Translations under genes and position numbers: made by a program
Part shown: piece after piece, positions 1 to 5,976 of the stretch
Numbering within the stretch: position 1 is the first letter of the stretch
Layout of the letters: the number at the start of each line of letters is the position of its first letter
From: Eggerthellaceae bacterium
Lineage (GTDB): Bacteria; Actinomycetota; Coriobacteriia; Coriobacteriales; Eggerthellaceae
Length of the DNA: 6,004 nucleotides
Direction of reading: 5' to 3'
Assembly (NCBI GenBank): GCA_017533165.1
Contig: JAFXIM010000190.1
Span: 1 to 6,004 of the forward strand
The notes under the pieces: model-generated
Told to the model about the DNA's origin: nothing
What the model saw: the letters and a program-made list of their open reading frames with translations, nothing else
Databases searched by the model: none

Positions 1-938
1 CGGACTTTGCGGCTACCATTCTCGAGGAGCTCGTGCAGCATCATGAGGTAGTGGCAGTTTACACGCGCCCCGATGCGGTGCGAGGGCGCGGCAAGGCTTT
101 GCTAGCGTCTCCAGTAAAGGAAGTTGCTCTCCGACAGAGCATACCCGTGCATACTCCGAAGTCGCTTCGTGATGAGCAAGAGCAGGCGGTCCTTGCGTCT
201 TATCAGGCCGAACTAATTTGCGTTGCTGCGTACGGCATGATTCTTCCGAAGGCCGTGCTTGATATGCCCCATTTCGGATGCCTTAACGTTCATGCATCCC
301 TCTTGCCACGCTGGCGTGGCGCTGCTCCGATCGAACGAGCCATTCTTGCTGGTGATGAGCAAGCAGGAGTTTGCATCATGCGCATGGAAGAGGGGCTTGA
401 CACAGGTGCATACTGCGTATGCCGCGCTACCGACGTGGCTGAAAAGTCCTCTGAGCTTTTAACCGACGAGCTCGCCAATCTTGGAGCTCGGGCGCTTCTG
501 ACCGCACTGGTTCACGTGTCGGCCGGTGAGGCTGAATGGGTGGAGCAGGATGAGGCTTATGTCACCCATGCCGCAAAGATCGAAAAGGGCGAGCTTAACC
601 TTGACCCATCGCAGACGGTTGTCGTTAATGCTCGCAGGGTGCAGGCATCAAGCCTCGCTCATCCCTCACGCTGCGTTCTCGCCGGAAAGCACGTCACAGT
701 GCTCAGCGCGTGCGTTCCCGAACTCGATGAAGCGATTGCGTCCCGACTCGAGGGCTTGTCCTCCGGAGAGGCCCTGTTTGCGGGTAAGCGGCTCTTTATA
801 GCCTGTGCTGATGGCGTTTTGGAGCTTTTGGCGCTCAAGCCTGACGGAAAGAAGGACATGGACGCAAAGGCCTTTGCCGCAGGCGCGCAAGCTCTTCGTG
901 AGGGCGCACTATGGAGTGCGGTGAGCTTGCATGTGTAG
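1..938 (+). CDS. fmt: Methionyl-tRNA formyltransferase, 5'-truncated by window edge
   Basis: Transfers a formyl group from 10-formyl-tetrahydrofolate to the amino group of Met-tRNA(fMet) in the cytoplasm, making the initiator for translation. The frame is open from base 3, and the first residues read DFAATILEEL, which matches the family's conserved GTPDFA start; about ten codons lie upstream. A GTG at 33 is internal, not the start. The formyltransferase core shows the catalytic triad Asn (285-287), His (291-293) within NVHASLLPRWRG, and Asp (399-401) within EEGLDTGAY, with the same N-to-D spacing (38) as E. coli Fmt. The C-terminal domain carries the THAAKIEKGE segment (about 564-593) and KPDGKKDM (about 837-860). 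The linker usually containing NPWPGA reads QASSLAHPSR here. The stop overlaps the next gene by 8 nt, implying translational coupling with the rRNA methyltransferase. Family assignment is very secure. Confidence 0.97.
   Translation, partial: DFAATILEELVQHHEVVAVYTRPDAVRGRGKALLASPVKEVALRQSIPVHTPKSLRDEQEQAVLASYQAELICVAAYGMILPKAVLDMPHFGCLNVHASLLPRWRGAAPIERAILAGDEQAGVCIMRMEEGLDTGAYCVCRATDVAEKSSELLTDELANLGARALLTALVHVSAGEAEWVEQDEAYVTHAAKIEKGELNLDPSQTVVVNARRVQASSLAHPSRCVLAGKHVTVLSACVPELDEAIASRLEGLSSGEALFAGKRLFIACADGVLELLALKPDGKKDMDAKAFAAGAQALREGALWSAVSLHV
920..925 (+). promoter_or_regulatory. Ribosome binding site for rsmB, inside fmt
   Basis: GGTGAG lies 5 nt before the ATG at 931 and within the fmt coding region, supporting that start and coupled translation. 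A second purine run (GGAG, 913-916) lies further back, 14 nt from the ATG. Confidence 0.5.
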
Positions 939-2334
939 CGCCGGGTCTAGACGTCAAGGTGCCAGAAGGAGCGCAGGCGCTTCTCCTGCTCGCCTGGCGG
1001 CCTTGGAAGTGGTTCGTATTTCACGTGAGCGTGACGCCTTTGCGCAGGAAGTCATCTCCAAGCATATCGACAATTCCTCTATGAGCAGGGAAGACCGTGC
1101 TTTCGCCACGCTGCTTGTTCTGGGCGTAGTCAGCTCTCGCGGCGCTCTTGACGATGTTCTCAACCGATGCATGAACTCACCAAAAGATGTCAAAGACGAC
1201 GTGCGCGATGCTCTTCAGATCAGCACCTACGAAATCATCTATTTGGACAAAAGTCCTCACGCAGCAGTCGATCAAGGTGTCGAACTGGTGCGAAGCGTCG
1301 CTCCAAAGGCGTCGGGACTGGCCAATTCCGTTCTTCGCAAGGTTGTAAAGGCCAAGGAGAGCTTTCCTTTTGGAGATCCGAGGTCTGACCTGGCCGCCTA
1401 TTCACGCCTGGTTGCTTTCCCCGCCTGGCTCGTGGAGATGGTTATGAGAATTCTCGGTCCCCAGGCGGCGCATGAATACTTCATGGCTTCGAACGAGCCT
1501 GCTCCGGTGTTCGTTGCCGTCAACTCCCTAAAGACTTCCGATGATTCCGTTCTTGCCGTGCTCGAAGACGCAAAAGCACAGCCTCAAGCTGCCGGAGCGG
1601 GCGGCTTGCAGGTCGAAGGCTGCTACCTGCTCAATAGCGGTTCCGTTTTGGTTGACGGACGTGTCGCCCGAATGCTCAATAGGGGAGATATGCTTGTTTC
1701 CGACGCAGCGTCTCAGGCGGTAGCGAGCCTCGTTCTTCCTGATCAAGGGCAAGCTGCCCCGCGATCTGTTTTGGAGATTGGTGCAGGTCGTGGTACGAAA
1801 ACCATTCTATTGCAGTCCAACGCTCAACGCAGATGGGGCTCACAGATCCAACGCTATCTCACGCTTGATAACCACAGGTTTAAAACCAAGCTTCTTGAAG
1901 AACGCGCGGAGCGCTATGGCGTACACGTCTCCGAGGCCCTTACCGGTGATGCAACGAAGCTTGACGAGGTTTTGGGTGATGAGAGTTTCGATCTTATCTT
2001 CATAGACGCGCCGTGCACGGGCCTGGGCACCTTGCGCCGGCACCCTGAAATCAGGTGGCGCCTCAAACCCGAGACCATCAAGGAGTACGCCTCCCTTGGT
2101 TTAAACATGCTCAAATCTGCTGCAAGCCATGTGAACGTCGGTGGTACGCTTGCTTACGCTACCTGTACCATCACCGACGAGGAAGACGTCGAGGTGGTAA
2201 AGGCCTTCCTTCGATGTGCTGAAGGGCAAAGCTTCCGGCTTGTTCCCATTGGCGGTAGATCGAGTTTTGCCAGTAATTTGACCTCTCGAGGAAGCGATGC
2301 GCACTTCGCCGTGAAAATGATCAAGTTGAATTAA
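931..2334 (+). CDS. rsmB: RsmB/NOP-family 16S rRNA cytosine-C5 methyltransferase
   Basis: Probably methylates C967 (E. coli numbering) of 16S rRNA using S-adenosylmethionine. Of the 467 aa, residues about 20-145 resemble the NusB-like RNA-binding domain (SPARLAALEVV, then SREDRAFATLLVLGVV and DKSPHAAVDQGVELV). Residues about 190-467 are the Rossmann methyltransferase. Motif IV is DAPCTGLGTLRRHPEIRW, with the product-release Cys362 (codon 2014-2016). Motif VI is ATCTIT, with the nucleophile Cys412 (codon 2164-2166). Motif I reads EIGAGRGTKT (282-291) instead of the usual CAAPGGKT. Asp313 and Asp340 sit at the ribose and base contact positions. The ATG at 931 lies inside the end of fmt (ATGTGTAG overlap) and has GGTGAG 5 nt upstream. 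The first 18 residues are Arg/Ser/Gly-rich and outside the domain. The fmt-rsmB order is common in bacteria. The family is certain; the exact target base is inferred. Confidence 0.93.
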   Translation: MCSAGSRRQGARRSAGASPARLAALEVVRISRERDAFAQEVISKHIDNSSMSREDRAFATLLVLGVVSSRGALDDVLNRCMNSPKDVKDDVRDALQISTYEIIYLDKSPHAAVDQGVELVRSVAPKASGLANSVLRKVVKAKESFPFGDPRSDLAAYSRLVAFPAWLVEMVMRILGPQAAHEYFMASNEPAPVFVAVNSLKTSDDSVLAVLEDAKAQPQAAGAGGLQVEGCYLLNSGSVLVDGRVARMLNRGDMLVSDAASQAVASLVLPDQGQAAPRSVLEIGAGRGTKTILLQSNAQRRWGSQIQRYLTLDNHRFKTKLLEERAERYGVHVSEALTGDATKLDEVLGDESFDLIFIDAPCTGLGTLRRHPEIRWRLKPETIKEYASLGLNMLKSAASHVNVGGTLAYATCTITDEEDVEVVKAFLRCAEGQSFRLVPIGGRSSFASNLTSRGSDAHFAVKMIKLN

Positions 2335-2343
2335 TTAGCTGTT

Positions 2344-2369
2344 AAAGACCGAGTTCGTTTTCGGTCTTT
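2344..2369 (+). terminator. Intrinsic terminator after fmt-rsmB
   Basis: A perfect 9-bp inverted repeat (AAAGACCGA at 2344-2352, TCGGTCTTT at 2361-2369) encloses an 8-nt loop. The descending arm ends in TTT and continues CTTAT, giving a moderate U-rich tail. It lies 9 nt after the rsmB stop codon, where a Rho-independent terminator is expected. Because the arms are A-rich on the left and T-rich on the right, a hairpin could also form on the opposite strand, but no convergent gene needs it. Confidence 0.85.
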
Positions 2370-2373
2370 CTTA

Positions 2374-2379
2374 TACAAT
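2374..2379 (+). promoter_or_regulatory. Possible -10 element for the XRE-cupin gene
   Basis: TACAAT matches the sigma-70 -10 consensus at 5 of 6 positions and directly follows the terminator. It would start a transcript with a leader of about 100 nt. No good -35 is seen at the right distance (GAGTTC at 17-nt spacing, inside the terminator stem-loop), so this is weak. A new transcription start somewhere in 2370-2470 is expected because the upstream unit is terminated. Confidence 0.25.
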
Positions 2380-2438
2380 CTGCTTCATTCCTCGATAACG
2401 TTTCCAATTGTGGTCGTGTCGGGAAAACATCCAGCCTA

Positions 2439-2458
2439 GCAGCCGTTCGTGCGGCTGC
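2439..2458 (+). repeat. GC-rich hairpin in the leader of the XRE-cupin gene
   Basis: The inverted repeat GCAGCCG (2439-2445) / CGGCTGC (2452-2458) forms a perfect 7-bp stem, extendable by one T-G wobble to leave a TCGT tetraloop. It sits 12 nt before the strong Shine-Dalgarno and has no U tract, so it is not a terminator. It could be an RNA structure affecting translation or stability, or a DNA operator for the regulator encoded just downstream. The sequence alone cannot tell these apart. Confidence 0.5.
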
Positions 2459-2470
2459 GCACTTTAAAGA

Positions 2471-2479
2471 AAAGGAGGT
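2471..2479 (+). promoter_or_regulatory. Strong ribosome binding site of the XRE-cupin gene
   Basis: AAAGGAGGT is a near-perfect complement of the 16S rRNA 3' end and lies 8 nt before the ATG at 2488, which fixes that start. Confidence 0.85.
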
Positions 2480-2487
2480 AGTCATTC

Positions 2488-3072
2488 ATGGAGCCGAATA
2501 TCAAAGAGGTGGCAGGTAGAATTCGTGCGCTGCGTGAAGACCTTGACCTCACCATGCAGGAAATGGCCGAGGCCACCGGCTTAAGCGTTGCCGCATATGC
2601 TGCACAGGAGTCGGGTGACAACGATCTCTCGTTTACCTTCCTCTATCGTTGCGCCAATCGCTTCGGGGTCGACGTTATCGAGCTTCTGACGGGTGAAAAC
2701 CCTCACCTTACCGGGTATTCCCTGACAAGAGCGAAAGACGGTTTGTCCATCAAGCGCCGCGCGGGTTTCGAGTACCTGCATAAGGCACCTCATTTCCGCA
2801 ACAAGCTTGCGGAGCCCTTCCTCGTTACCGCACCCTATCTTCCCGAAGAGCAGGATGCGCCCATTCACCTGTCCTCGCATAAGGGCCAGGAGCTTGACTT
2901 CGTCATCTCCGGCAAGCTTCGCTTTGCCTATGAAGGCCATGTTGAGGAACTCGAGGCCGGGGATCTTGTCATGTATGACTCTGGTCGCGGCCATGGCATG
3001 ATCGCCATTGGCGGTGAAGAGTGCAAGTTTCTCGCCGTTGTACTTCGTGATCCGGAGGAGAAGATTATCTAG
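2488..3072 (+). CDS. XRE-family transcriptional regulator with C-terminal cupin sensor domain
   Basis: A likely cytoplasmic DNA-binding regulator of 194 aa. Residues about 6-67 form an XRE helix-turn-helix (VAGRIRALREDLDLTMQEMAEATGLS, where TMQEMAEATGLSVAAYAAQE spans the two recognition helices). A linker of about 45 residues follows. Residues about 120-190 form a cupin_2 beta-barrel: HLSSHKGQELDFVISGKLRF is the first cupin motif (candidate ligands His131, Glu135) and EAGDLVMYDSGRGHGM is the second (His169). This architecture is standard for small regulators that sense a small molecule in the cupin. The ligand is unknown, and the incomplete HxH pattern leaves metal binding open. It follows a terminator, so it starts its own transcription unit. 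It stands ahead of an acyl-CoA synthetase, so an acid, acyl-CoA or 2-oxoacid is a reasonable guess for the effector. Whether it activates or represses, and whether it regulates itself, cannot be read from the sequence. Confidence 0.93.
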   Translation: MEPNIKEVAGRIRALREDLDLTMQEMAEATGLSVAAYAAQESGDNDLSFTFLYRCANRFGVDVIELLTGENPHLTGYSLTRAKDGLSIKRRAGFEYLHKAPHFRNKLAEPFLVTAPYLPEEQDAPIHLSSHKGQELDFVISGKLRFAYEGHVEELEAGDLVMYDSGRGHGMIAIGGEECKFLAVVLRDPEEKII

Positions 3073-3114
3073 GCGCAATCGAGTTCGCGGTGAGTCCGCG
3101 CTTTCGTTTGCGCC
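3072..3114 (+). repeat. Long imperfect hairpin after the XRE-cupin gene
   Basis: A symmetrical stem-loop that starts at the last base of the stop codon. The outer arms are GGCGCAA (3072-3078) / TTGCGCC (3108-3114). A middle helix pairs CGAG (3080-3083) with TTCG (3103-3106), with one G-T wobble. The inner arms are CGCGG (3086-3090) / CCGCG (3096-3100) around loop TGAGT. Only a 1x1 and a 2x2 mismatch interrupt the stem, giving about 16 pairs. No T run follows 3114, so it is not a classical intrinsic terminator. It may be a partial terminator or attenuator, or an mRNA-stabilising 3' end for the regulator transcript. Confidence 0.7.
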
Positions 3115-3115
3115 T

Positions 3116-3160
3116 TCGAAAAGCTTCGATCCGCTCCTGAGGCGGCTGGTTTCTGCCGTC
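3116..3160 (+). repeat. Cluster of short, partly mutually exclusive hairpins before the acyl-CoA synthetase
   Basis: Three further inverted repeats follow the long hairpin: TCGAA (3116-3120) / TTCGA (3125-3129); CCGC (3131-3134) / GCGG (3142-3145); and GGCGGC (3141-3146) / GCCGTC (3155-3160, one G-T wobble). The last two share 3142-3145, so only one can form at a time. The remaining 3161-3185 is A/T-richer and contains the palindrome AGATATCT (3174-3181). No good -35/-10 pair is evident. The ribosome binding site of the next gene is weak (GAAAGAG at 3169-3175, 10 nt before the ATG). Confidence 0.45.
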
Positions 3161-3185
3161 TAAATCACGAAAGAGATATCTAGTT

Positions 3186-4967
3186 ATGAGAAACATCAAC
3201 CTTCGATTTGTTGAGGAAGAATACAACGACAAGAAGCAGCTCGTAGACTTCAAGGTCGTAGCACCAGAGAACTTCAATTTTGGCTATGACGTAGTTGACG
3301 ATATCGCCGAGAACGATCCAGACCGCCGCGCCATGATCTGGTGCAATCCAGAAGGGGAGGAGCATGTCTTCACCTTCGCCGACATGAAGAAGTGGTCTGA
3401 CAAAACCGCCAACTTCCTTTCTGATCAGGGTATTGGCAAAGGTGACTACGTCCTTGTAATTCTTCGCAGGCACTATCAGTTCTGGTTTGTGGCAACAGCG
3501 CTTGCAAAGCTTGGCGCCATCATGGTGCCTGCCACCTTCATGCTTAAGGAGCATGATCTCGAGTATCGACTAAACGGAGCCTCTATCAAATCAGTCATTT
3601 GCACTGCTGCTGGCTACATTGCTGATGTTGTGGACAACGTGGTTTCACAGTGCCCGAGCGTTGAGAGTTTGATCTTGGTGAACTCACCCGGTGCAGGTCT
3701 TACACCTCAAAACGAGGACGGCACTTTCCAAATCTCGGAAGGTGAGTTGCTCGGCTCTGCGCTTTCGGGTGAACAGGGAATCTGCCTTTCGACTATCAGC
3801 CGTGAAGGCTGGGTGGACTTCAACGCAGGCGTGAGCGCCGCATCTGAGGTCTTTGAGCGTCGTGACACTCTCGCTTTAGAACCCATGCTCATGTACTTCA
3901 GCTCTGGAACCTCGGGCAATCCCAAGATGGTTCTGCATGATTCGCTCTATGCTGTTGCACATCTCGTTACCGCTAAGCATTGGCACAACGTGCGTCCCGA
4001 TGGCGTTCACTTCACCATTGCTGATACCGGTTGGGGTAAGGCGGTTTGGGGTAAATACTACGGTCAGTGGATGATGGAGGCGTGTGTCTTCACCTACGAC
4101 TTCGACCGATATCAGCCCAAGGAGATCCTTGGCATGATCGGTAAGTATGGAATCACCACCCTGTGCTGCCCGCCGACTATGTATCGCCTTATGATGCAGA
4201 CCGATATTGACTCTTTTGACCTGAGTTCGCTTGAGTATTGCACGACGGCAGGTGAGGCTCTCAACCCCGATCTCTTTGATTTCTGGAAGGAGCATACGGG
4301 GATTACGATCTTTGAGGGCTTTGGGCAAACCGAAACGCCGCTCACCATCGCCAACCTCACTAATTCCACTCCGCGGCCTGGGTCTATGGGCAAGCCTTCT
4401 CCGGCTTTCAAGGTTGAGATTCTTCGTGAGGACGGCACGCGTTGCAACAACGGTGAAACTGGTGAGATCTGCATCGCCTGCAACCCGCGTCCTGCCGGCA
4501 TCATGATGGAGTACTTCCGCAATCCCGAAAAGACCGTTGAAGCCATGCATGATGGCTGGTATCACACCGGTGATACCGCATGGCGAGACGAAGACGGTTT
4601 CCTCTGGTACGTCGGACGCAACGATGACGTCATCAAGTCAAGCGGCTACCGTATCGGCCCCTTTGAGATCGAAAGCGTTATGCTTGAGCATGATGCCGTA
4701 CGCGAGGTCGCGGTTACGGGTGTGCCGGATCCCGTTCGCGGTAAGGCGGTAAAGGCTACCGTTGTTTTGAGCGATGGCTACAAACCCTCGGATGATCTCA
4801 CTCGTGAGCTCCAGAAGTGGGTTAAGAACCAGACGGCACCTTACAAGTTCCCGCGCATCATCGAATACGTGAGCGAACTGCCTCGAACCGTCAACGGGAA
4901 GATCCGACGTGTTGCTATTAGGCAGGCGGACGAGAAGGCTGCGCAGGCAAAGGAAGGTCAGGCCTAA
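3186..4967 (+). CDS. AMP-forming acyl-CoA synthetase (acetyl/medium-chain type, ANL superfamily)
   Basis: Activates a carboxylic acid with ATP to an acyl-adenylate, then transfers the acyl group to CoA, releasing AMP and pyrophosphate. All ANL core motifs are present in the 593 aa: the phosphate-binding loop SSGTSGNPK (239-247, Ser replacing the second Thr); TTAGEALN (353-360); FGQTE (379-383); the ATP-ribose motif YHTGD with Asp463; the hinge region GRNDDVIKSSGYRIGP (477-492); and the C-terminal RTVNGKIRR with the adenylation lysine Lys572. The pattern SSGYRIGPFEIE and the overall length fit the medium-chain acyl-CoA synthetase (ACSM-like) group better than long-chain ligases. The substrate cannot be read off; short, branched or aromatic acids fit the neighbouring oxidoreductase genes. 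No signal peptide or membrane segment is seen. The start at 3186 is supported by the family-like N-terminus despite a weak Shine-Dalgarno. The stop overlaps the next start by 1 nt. Confidence 0.92.
   Translation: MRNINLRFVEEEYNDKKQLVDFKVVAPENFNFGYDVVDDIAENDPDRRAMIWCNPEGEEHVFTFADMKKWSDKTANFLSDQGIGKGDYVLVILRRHYQFWFVATALAKLGAIMVPATFMLKEHDLEYRLNGASIKSVICTAAGYIADVVDNVVSQCPSVESLILVNSPGAGLTPQNEDGTFQISEGELLGSALSGEQGICLSTISREGWVDFNAGVSAASEVFERRDTLALEPMLMYFSSGTSGNPKMVLHDSLYAVAHLVTAKHWHNVRPDGVHFTIADTGWGKAVWGKYYGQWMMEACVFTYDFDRYQPKEILGMIGKYGITTLCCPPTMYRLMMQTDIDSFDLSSLEYCTTAGEALNPDLFDFWKEHTGITIFEGFGQTETPLTIANLTNSTPRPGSMGKPSPAFKVEILREDGTRCNNGETGEICIACNPRPAGIMMEYFRNPEKTVEAMHDGWYHTGDTAWRDEDGFLWYVGRNDDVIKSSGYRIGPFEIESVMLEHDAVREVAVTGVPDPVRGKAVKATVVLSDGYKPSDDLTRELQKWVKNQTAPYKFPRIIEYVSELPRTVNGKIRRVAIRQADEKAAQAKEGQA
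4951..4957 (+). promoter_or_regulatory. Ribosome binding site of the NTPase gene, inside the synthetase gene
   Basis: AGGAAGG lies 9 nt before the ATG at 4967. That ATG overlaps the synthetase stop in TAATG, the classical arrangement for termination-reinitiation, so the two proteins are probably made together. Confidence 0.65.
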
Positions 4968-5695
4968 TGCCTCTTCCTTTTCCACTTAAAGCCGTTACGG
5001 TTGTTTGCGGACATTACGGGGTCGGAAAAACTAATTTCGCTTTGAACATAGCCGTCGATGCCTCGCTCGACGGCTATGAGACTACTTTGATCGACCTCGA
5101 TATCGTTAATCCCTACTTCCGGTCAAGCGAATATCGCTGTCTTCTTGAAGAGCATGGTATAGAGCTGGTTGCCCCGGTCTTTGCTGCGGCAGGGTCGAAT
5201 CTTGATGTCCCCTCTCTAACTGGAGCTATCATTCCCGCCATCAATCGTGCCTACCATGACGAGCGACAGGGGAGCGCTAAGCGCAAGCTCATCGTAGATG
5301 TTGGAGGTGATGATGCTGGCGCAACCGCGCTCGCTCGTTTCTCGCATGACATCTCTGCTGGTTCGTATGACTTGCTTTACGTCGTGAATCGTTTTCGCAA
5401 CCTGACCCAGCGGCCGCAGGAAGCCCTGTCGGTCCTTCGTGAAATCGAGCTTCGCTCTGGTTTAACGGCTACCGGCATCGTGAGCAATGCTCATATGAAA
5501 TCGGAAACCGGCTGGGGCCATATCCATGAAGGCGAATCCTTCGCCATCGAGGTCGCACAGCTTATCGGACTTGACGTGGTGTGTACAACGCGGCCTATTT
5601 GGCTTCATCCGCAAGAGATGAAGCAGTTGAAGGCATCATTTGCGGATGAAAAACGCTATCCTGTTAGGATGCTCGTTCGCTCCCCGTGGGAGTAG
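4967..5695 (+). CDS. MinD/ParA-like P-loop NTPase of unknown function
   Basis: A predicted soluble nucleotide-binding protein of 242 aa. The Walker A motif is GHYGVGKT (15-22). DLDIVNPYFRSSEY (43-56) resembles the segment after strand 2 that holds the switch Asp in SIMIBI-class ATPases. LIVDVGGDDAGA (108-119) is the Walker B/DxGG segment. VVNRFRN (139-145) sits where a base-contacting Asn is found in relatives. The Walker A lacks the signature lysine (KGG) of true MinD/ParA proteins, and no CxxC metal-binding pair of the Mrp/ApbC or CooC type is visible. Partitioning and Mrp-like roles are therefore not supported directly. It is translationally coupled to the acyl-CoA synthetase and stands before a ferredoxin and an oxidoreductase subunit. 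A helper role for the iron-sulfur enzyme or in nucleotide sensing is inference only. The nucleotide-binding fold is secure; the function is unknown. Confidence 0.85.
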   Translation: MPLPFPLKAVTVVCGHYGVGKTNFALNIAVDASLDGYETTLIDLDIVNPYFRSSEYRCLLEEHGIELVAPVFAAAGSNLDVPSLTGAIIPAINRAYHDERQGSAKRKLIVDVGGDDAGATALARFSHDISAGSYDLLYVVNRFRNLTQRPQEALSVLREIELRSGLTATGIVSNAHMKSETGWGHIHEGESFAIEVAQLIGLDVVCTTRPIWLHPQEMKQLKASFADEKRYPVRMLVRSPWE

Positions 5696-5711
5696 CGGGT
5701 TCATTGTTCGC

Positions 5712-5731
5712 TACGCGGCATGAGTCGCGTA
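5712..5731 (+). repeat. Hairpin between the NTPase and ferredoxin genes
   Basis: TACGCG (5712-5717) pairs with CGCGTA (5726-5731). The stem extends inward by a G-T and a C-G pair to leave an ATGA tetraloop, giving about 8 bp. The following ATTCATATTAGG is not a T run, so termination would be weak. It may be a processing or stability element that sets different transcript levels for the synthetase-NTPase pair and the oxidoreductase genes. I see no convincing promoter in 5696-5767. Confidence 0.45.
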
Positions 5732-5755
5732 TTCATATTAGGTAATTGGTTTTGA

Positions 5756-5761
5756 GAGAGG
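5756..5761 (+). promoter_or_regulatory. Ribosome binding site of the ferredoxin gene
   Basis: GAGAGG, followed by TG, lies 6 nt before the ATG at 5768 and supports this start. Confidence 0.6.
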
Positions 5762-5767
5762 TGCTTC

Positions 5768-5974
5768 ATGGCAAGAATCGCCGTTGACGAGGTCTTCTGC
5801 AAGGGTTGCGGCCTTTGCGTTGATGCTTGTCCGCGTCATATCATCGAGCTCGACCCCGAACGCATCACGCCGAAGGGTTACCATCCCGCTCACTGCATTG
5901 ACCAGGCCAAGTGCACAGGGTGTGCTAACTGCGCAACCATGTGCCCCGATGTCGCTATCACGGTTTGGAGGTAA
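5768..5974 (+). CDS. 2x[4Fe-4S] ferredoxin, likely delta subunit of a 2-oxoacid:ferredoxin oxidoreductase
   Basis: A small 68-aa electron-transfer protein with two complete cluster motifs of the form CxxCxxCxxxCP: Cys11, 14, 17, 21 (CKGCGLCVDACP) and Cys49, 52, 55, 59 (CTGCANCATMCP). As in all dicluster ferredoxins, each motif's last Cys normally serves the other cluster. The spacer PKGYHPAHCIDQAKC is typical of the small subunit (VorD/KorD type) of ketoisovalerate or 2-oxoglutarate ferredoxin oxidoreductases. It contains one extra Cys (Cys43) not needed for the two clusters. The stop lies 2 nt before the ATG of the apparent alpha subunit, and the stop region holds that gene's ribosome binding site, so the two are clearly co-expressed. 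It would carry electrons from the thiamine-diphosphate site to external ferredoxin. A free-standing ferredoxin is the less likely alternative. Confidence 0.9.
   Translation: MARIAVDEVFCKGCGLCVDACPRHIIELDPERITPKGYHPAHCIDQAKCTGCANCATMCPDVAITVWR
5967..5972 (+). promoter_or_regulatory. Ribosome binding site of the oxidoreductase alpha-subunit gene
   Basis: GGAGGT runs into the TAA stop of the ferredoxin gene (5972-5974) and lies 4 nt before the ATG at 5977, consistent with tight coupling. Confidence 0.75.
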
Positions 5975-5976
5975 GC

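Noticed and set aside
33..35. GTG as a start codon for fmt
   Set aside because: The frame continues upstream to base 3 with DFAATILEEL, matching the conserved Fmt N-terminus, so the true start is outside the window.
2350..2357. Direct repeat CGAGTTCG also present at 3080-3087, both within hairpins
   Set aside because: Eight bases in a sequence of this composition can recur by chance, and the two hairpins are otherwise unrelated.
2581..3078. Open frame of 165 codons on the minus strand opposite the XRE-cupin gene
   Set aside because: It fully overlaps a gene with clear HTH and cupin domains on the + strand; its translation has no recognisable family.
3072..3114. Calling the long hairpin a Rho-independent terminator
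   Set aside because: No T-rich tract follows the stem; the sequence continues TTCGAAAAGC, so it is listed as a structured repeat instead.
3876..4565. Long open frame of 229 codons on the minus strand within the synthetase gene
   Set aside because: It is antisense to strongly conserved ANL motifs, shows no recognisable domain, and is explained by codon bias of the + strand gene.
4967..5695. Chromosome-partitioning ParA or cell-division MinD
   Set aside because: The Walker A lacks the KGG signature lysine, there is no C-terminal amphipathic helix typical of MinD, and no ParB/MinE partner is nearby; the metabolic context argues against it.
5704..5734. Promoter for the ferredoxin gene (TTGTTC as -35 with GTATTC as -10)
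   Set aside because: Spacing is 19 nt, the -10 match is poor, and the pair overlaps the hairpin; not supportable.
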